NCBI GenBank assembly: GCA_002422265.1
Contig: DIUB01000169.1
Location: 1 to 7,770 of the forward strand
Length of the DNA: 7,770 nt
Direction: 5' to 3'
Source: Geobacter sp. UBA6169
GTDB lineage: Bacteria; Desulfobacterota; Desulfuromonadia; Geobacterales; Pseudopelobacteraceae
Shown here: in pieces, positions 5,726 to 7,770 of the stretch
Numbering within the stretch: position 1 is the stretch's first letter
Layout: every line of letters begins with the position of its first letter
Notes under the pieces: generated by a model
The model's database searches: none
Seen by the model: the letters and a program-made list of their open reading frames with translations, nothing else
What the model was told of the DNA's origin: nothing
Translations under genes and position numbers: made by a program

Positions 5726-6868
5726 ATGTTTGATTATAGTGAACGCCCTGATCTGGCCCCTTTTGCCTGCACCAGCGCTGCCTCAAAAGGGCGTAAATAT
5801 CCTGAAGAATCCTCTGACCCCCGCCCCGTGTTTGAGCGCGACCGTGACCGGATCATCCACTGTGCTGCCTTCCGCCGTCTGGAGTACAAGACCCAGGTCT
5901 TTCTGAATCATGAAGGGGACTATTACCGTACCCGCTTGACCCACTCGCTGGAGGTGGCCCAGATCGGCAAGGCTATCGCCAGGAGACTGCGGCTGAATGA
6001 GGATCTGACCGAGGCCCTGGCTCTGGCCCATGATCTGGGGCATACCCCTTTCGGTCATACCGGTGAAGAGGTGCTGAACCAGCTGATGCAGGGCTATGGC
6101 GGGTTTGAACATAATTATCAGTCGTTTCGGGTGGTGGATGAGCTTGAAGAGCGGTATCCTGCCTTTGACGGACTGAATCTTTCCTGGGAGATGCGGGAGG
6201 GGATTCTGAAGCATTCATCACCCCACGATCTGCCCACCAAGATTCTGGATGAGTTCCTGCCCGGTACGGTTCCCTCCATAGAGGCTCAGTTGATCAACTA
6301 TGCCGATGAAATTGCCTATAACAACCACGATATTGATGACGGGCTCAAGTCAGGCTACCTGACCCTTGATCTGCTGAAGGAGGTGGATCTCTGGCAGCGG
6401 ATGGCAAGTAAGGTTCGGGAGCGTTATCCCGGCGTCGATGACAAGCGGCTGGTGGCACGCACCGTCAGTGCCCTGATCGGCATGCAGTTGACCGATATCT
6501 GCGAGACGACCCGTGACAATCTGCTGAAGTATGGTATCAATTCTCTTGATGATCTGCGGCGGGTCAACCGGGTGGTGGTGCATTTCTCGCCACAGGTGGA
6601 GCAGGAGAACCTGGCGCTGAAACGGTTTCTGAAGGAAAAACTGTACCGCCACTACAGGGTAGACAAGATGCGGGTCAAGGCCGAGCATGTGCTTTCCCGC
6701 CTGTTTGAGGCCTATGTGCGGCGGCCTAACCTGCTGTCTCCCAAGTACCGGCGACGGATTGAGCAGAACGGTGTGGAGCGGACCGTGGCAGATTATCTGG
6801 CCGGCATGACTGACCGCTATGCGCTGGATGATTACAAGACTCTGTTTGAGGCGTTTGAGCGGGCCTGA
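5726..6868 (+). CDS. dgt: Deoxyguanosinetriphosphate triphosphohydrolase-like protein (dGTPase, HD superfamily)
   Basis: This 380-residue cytoplasmic HD-domain enzyme is expected to hydrolyse dGTP (or other dNTPs) to the deoxynucleoside and triphosphate. The early substrate-site motif FERDRDRIIHCAAFRRLEYKTQVF is followed by TRLTHSLEVAQ (His73), the metal pair LAHDLGHTPFGHTGEE (His102, Asp103, with His106 and His111) and NYADEIAY (Asp194). Thus the H...HD...D metal ligands are complete. GFEHNYQSFRVVDELE (127-142) is also typical. The length is that of the shorter dGTPase-like proteins of many bacteria, not the ~500-residue E. coli Dgt. ATG 5726 has AAGGGAG five bases upstream. An ATPase gene follows after 16 bases, so the two are probably one operon. 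These enzymes help balance dNTP pools, and some dGTPases restrict phage by dNTP depletion. Nothing here shows which role applies. Confidence 0.93.
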   Translation: MFDYSERPDLAPFACTSAASKGRKYPEESSDPRPVFERDRDRIIHCAAFRRLEYKTQVFLNHEGDYYRTRLTHSLEVAQIGKAIARRLRLNEDLTEALALAHDLGHTPFGHTGEEVLNQLMQGYGGFEHNYQSFRVVDELEERYPAFDGLNLSWEMREGILKHSSPHDLPTKILDEFLPGTVPSIEAQLINYADEIAYNNHDIDDGLKSGYLTLDLLKEVDLWQRMASKVRERYPGVDDKRLVARTVSALIGMQLTDICETTRDNLLKYGINSLDDLRRVNRVVVHFSPQVEQENLALKRFLKEKLYRHYRVDKMRVKAEHVLSRLFEAYVRRPNLLSPKYRRRIEQNGVERTVADYLAGMTDRYALDDYKTLFEAFERA

Positions 6869-6884
6869 ATGGTGAGGAGCGGCT

Positions 6885-7643
6885 ATGAGTACACTCAGGA
6901 TTGAAGATAACCCCTTTGCGAAAAAGCTGGGGGTCAAGGAGTGGCATGAGCGGGATCTGGAACTGCCCAAGCCGGATGAGTACCTGGTTTCCGGTGTGAT
7001 TCCGGCAAACTCACTGGTCTGTATCAGGACCAACGGGGTCTACGGCAAGACCACTCTGGCCATGCAGCTGGCTATGTCAATCGCCTTTAATATCCCGTTT
7101 CTGGGTCGTTATCCGGTGCTGCAGTCCGGCAAGGTGCTGTTTCTTTCTGCGCGGGATACCGAGGATGACAATTATCGCAGATTCAAACGGCTGGTGCGGG
7201 AGTGGGCAAAGATAGAGCCGGCCATTGAGCAGAAGATCGAGAAGGAGATCACCAATCTGACCTGTCTCTCTATGTATGATGACTGCTACAACCTGCCGGC
7301 CCATCTGGTGGATGTCTCCGGTAGCACCTCAAAGACCTACAGCTATCTGTACCATTTTATCGAGTATTACAAGATCAAGCTGCTGATCCTTGATCCGGTG
7401 GAAGATTTTTTTCCTGAAGGCATTGGTAATATTTCTGAATTTTACCGCAAGTTGCGTCAGCTTAAATCCGGAGTGCTGCTGATTGCCGGAAGGAGTCAGA
7501 CCCATGATCTGCTACACGGGGTTGAGATCGGCATCTCTCTGCATGACAAGGGGTTGTTGATTCAAAACTTTTATGCCGGCAGCCTTGAGGTGCCGCTGGA
7601 GATCAAGTCCGGCATCTGGAATATCCCAACGTACAGTCTGTAG
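6885..7643 (+). CDS. Small RepA-like (AAA_25/RecA-fold) P-loop ATPase with degenerate motifs
   Basis: This 252-residue protein is related by pattern to RepA-type hexameric replicative helicase ATPases. It has a core that opens with YLVSGVIPANSLVCIRTN, a Walker A region TNGVYGKTT (49-57), and AMQLAMSIAFNIPFLGRYPV, which closely follows the RepA-like helix after the P-loop. The next strand is VLFLSARDTEDD (84-95) and Walker B is KLLILDP (165-171, Asp170). Strand GVLLIAGRSQ (196-205) sits where the sensor motif lies. Two positions are unusual. The first Gly of Walker A is Thr49, although Gly54, Lys55 and Thr56 remain. The acidic residue after strand three (AED in RepA) is Arg90. Nucleotide binding is likely, but hydrolysis is doubtful. 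The start is ATG 6885, with GAGGAG five bases upstream and 16 bases after dgt. A yfbR-like gene follows after 23 bases. I do not recognise a named gene. The role is unknown. Confidence 0.72.
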   Translation: MSTLRIEDNPFAKKLGVKEWHERDLELPKPDEYLVSGVIPANSLVCIRTNGVYGKTTLAMQLAMSIAFNIPFLGRYPVLQSGKVLFLSARDTEDDNYRRFKRLVREWAKIEPAIEQKIEKEITNLTCLSMYDDCYNLPAHLVDVSGSTSKTYSYLYHFIEYYKIKLLILDPVEDFFPEGIGNISEFYRKLRQLKSGVLLIAGRSQTHDLLHGVEIGISLHDKGLLIQNFYAGSLEVPLEIKSGIWNIPTYSL

Positions 7644-7666
7644 CCCGGCTGCAGGAAAAGAGCGTT

Positions 7667-7770
7667 ATGAAATCCGTCAAACCACCTGATCGTCATGATT
7701 TTTTCGCCTTTCTGGCCCGGATGCAGTACATCAACCGCTGGGGTCTGATGCGCAATACCCAGCCCGAGAA
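7667..7770 (+). CDS. yfbR: YfbR-like 5'-deoxynucleotidase (HD superfamily), N-terminal fragment cut by window edge
   Basis: Only the first 34 residues are visible. After a short leader they read FFAFLARMQYINRWGLMRNTQPE, which matches the start of E. coli YfbR (FFAHLSRLKLINRWPLMRN...E). YfbR removes the 5' phosphate from dNMPs in the cytoplasm as part of deoxynucleotide turnover. The HD metal-binding residues lie beyond the window, so activity cannot be judged. ATG 7667 has AGGA at 7653-7656, ten bases upstream. It sits 23 bases after the ATPase gene with no terminator visible between, so it is probably in the same transcript as dgt and the ATPase gene. Confidence 0.8.
   Translation, partial: MKSVKPPDRHDFFAFLARMQYINRWGLMRNTQPE

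Noticed and set aside
5726..7770. A confirmed anti-phage defence island
   Set aside because: dNTP depletion by dGTPases is a known defence route, but no mobile-element genes, toxins or other defence genes are visible. Both HD enzymes are common housekeeping genes, so it is kept only as a hypothesis.

Overview
The window reads as chromosomal DNA from a Gram-negative delta-proteobacterium. Geobacterales (Geobacter, Trichlorobacter or a relative) is my best guess. The reasons are the GC-rich, tightly packed genes, abundant two-component and c-di-GMP signalling genes, a YedE/TusA sulfur pair, and a dGTPase and YfbR of the type I associate with that group. The taxonomic call is inference from gene style, because there is no rRNA gene or other marker here.

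Layout. (1) Positions 1-266 hold the 3' end of a larger gene, the histidine-phosphotransfer (HPt) tail of what is probably a hybrid sensor kinase. (2) Positions 267-522 are non-coding by my reading. They contain a ~130-bp MITE/REP-like palindromic element (292-419) and, just after it, a perfect 12-bp palindrome (436-447) that could be an operator. (3) Positions 523-3815 form a three-gene plus-strand unit: a YeeE/YedE-family sulfur-compound transporter, a small TusA/YedF-like protein, and a PAS-GGDEF-EAL c-di-GMP enzyme whose GTG start lies inside the TusA-like gene. (4) On the minus strand (3806-5641) lies a YyaL/DUF255 thioredoxin-fold protein. It converges on the c-di-GMP gene so closely that the two 3' ends overlap by 10 bp. 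(5) An 84-bp divergent promoter region follows. (6) A plus-strand unit then runs to the end: a dGTPase-like HD phosphohydrolase (dgt), a small RepA-like P-loop ATPase with degenerate catalytic motifs, and the start of a YfbR-like 5'-deoxynucleotidase cut by the window edge.

How the genes may work together. The first unit physically links sulfur (or selenium) uptake and a persulfide-carrier-like protein to a c-di-GMP enzyme whose PAS domain carries a cluster of cysteines, so a thiol or sulfur-status input to c-di-GMP is a reasonable hypothesis. The last unit puts two deoxynucleotide-degrading HD enzymes on either side of an ATPase related to RepA-type replication helicases, which suggests a dNTP-pool or replication-linked function. 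Neither link is demonstrated by the sequence alone. I see no CRISPR array, tRNA, rRNA, prophage or complete insertion sequence.
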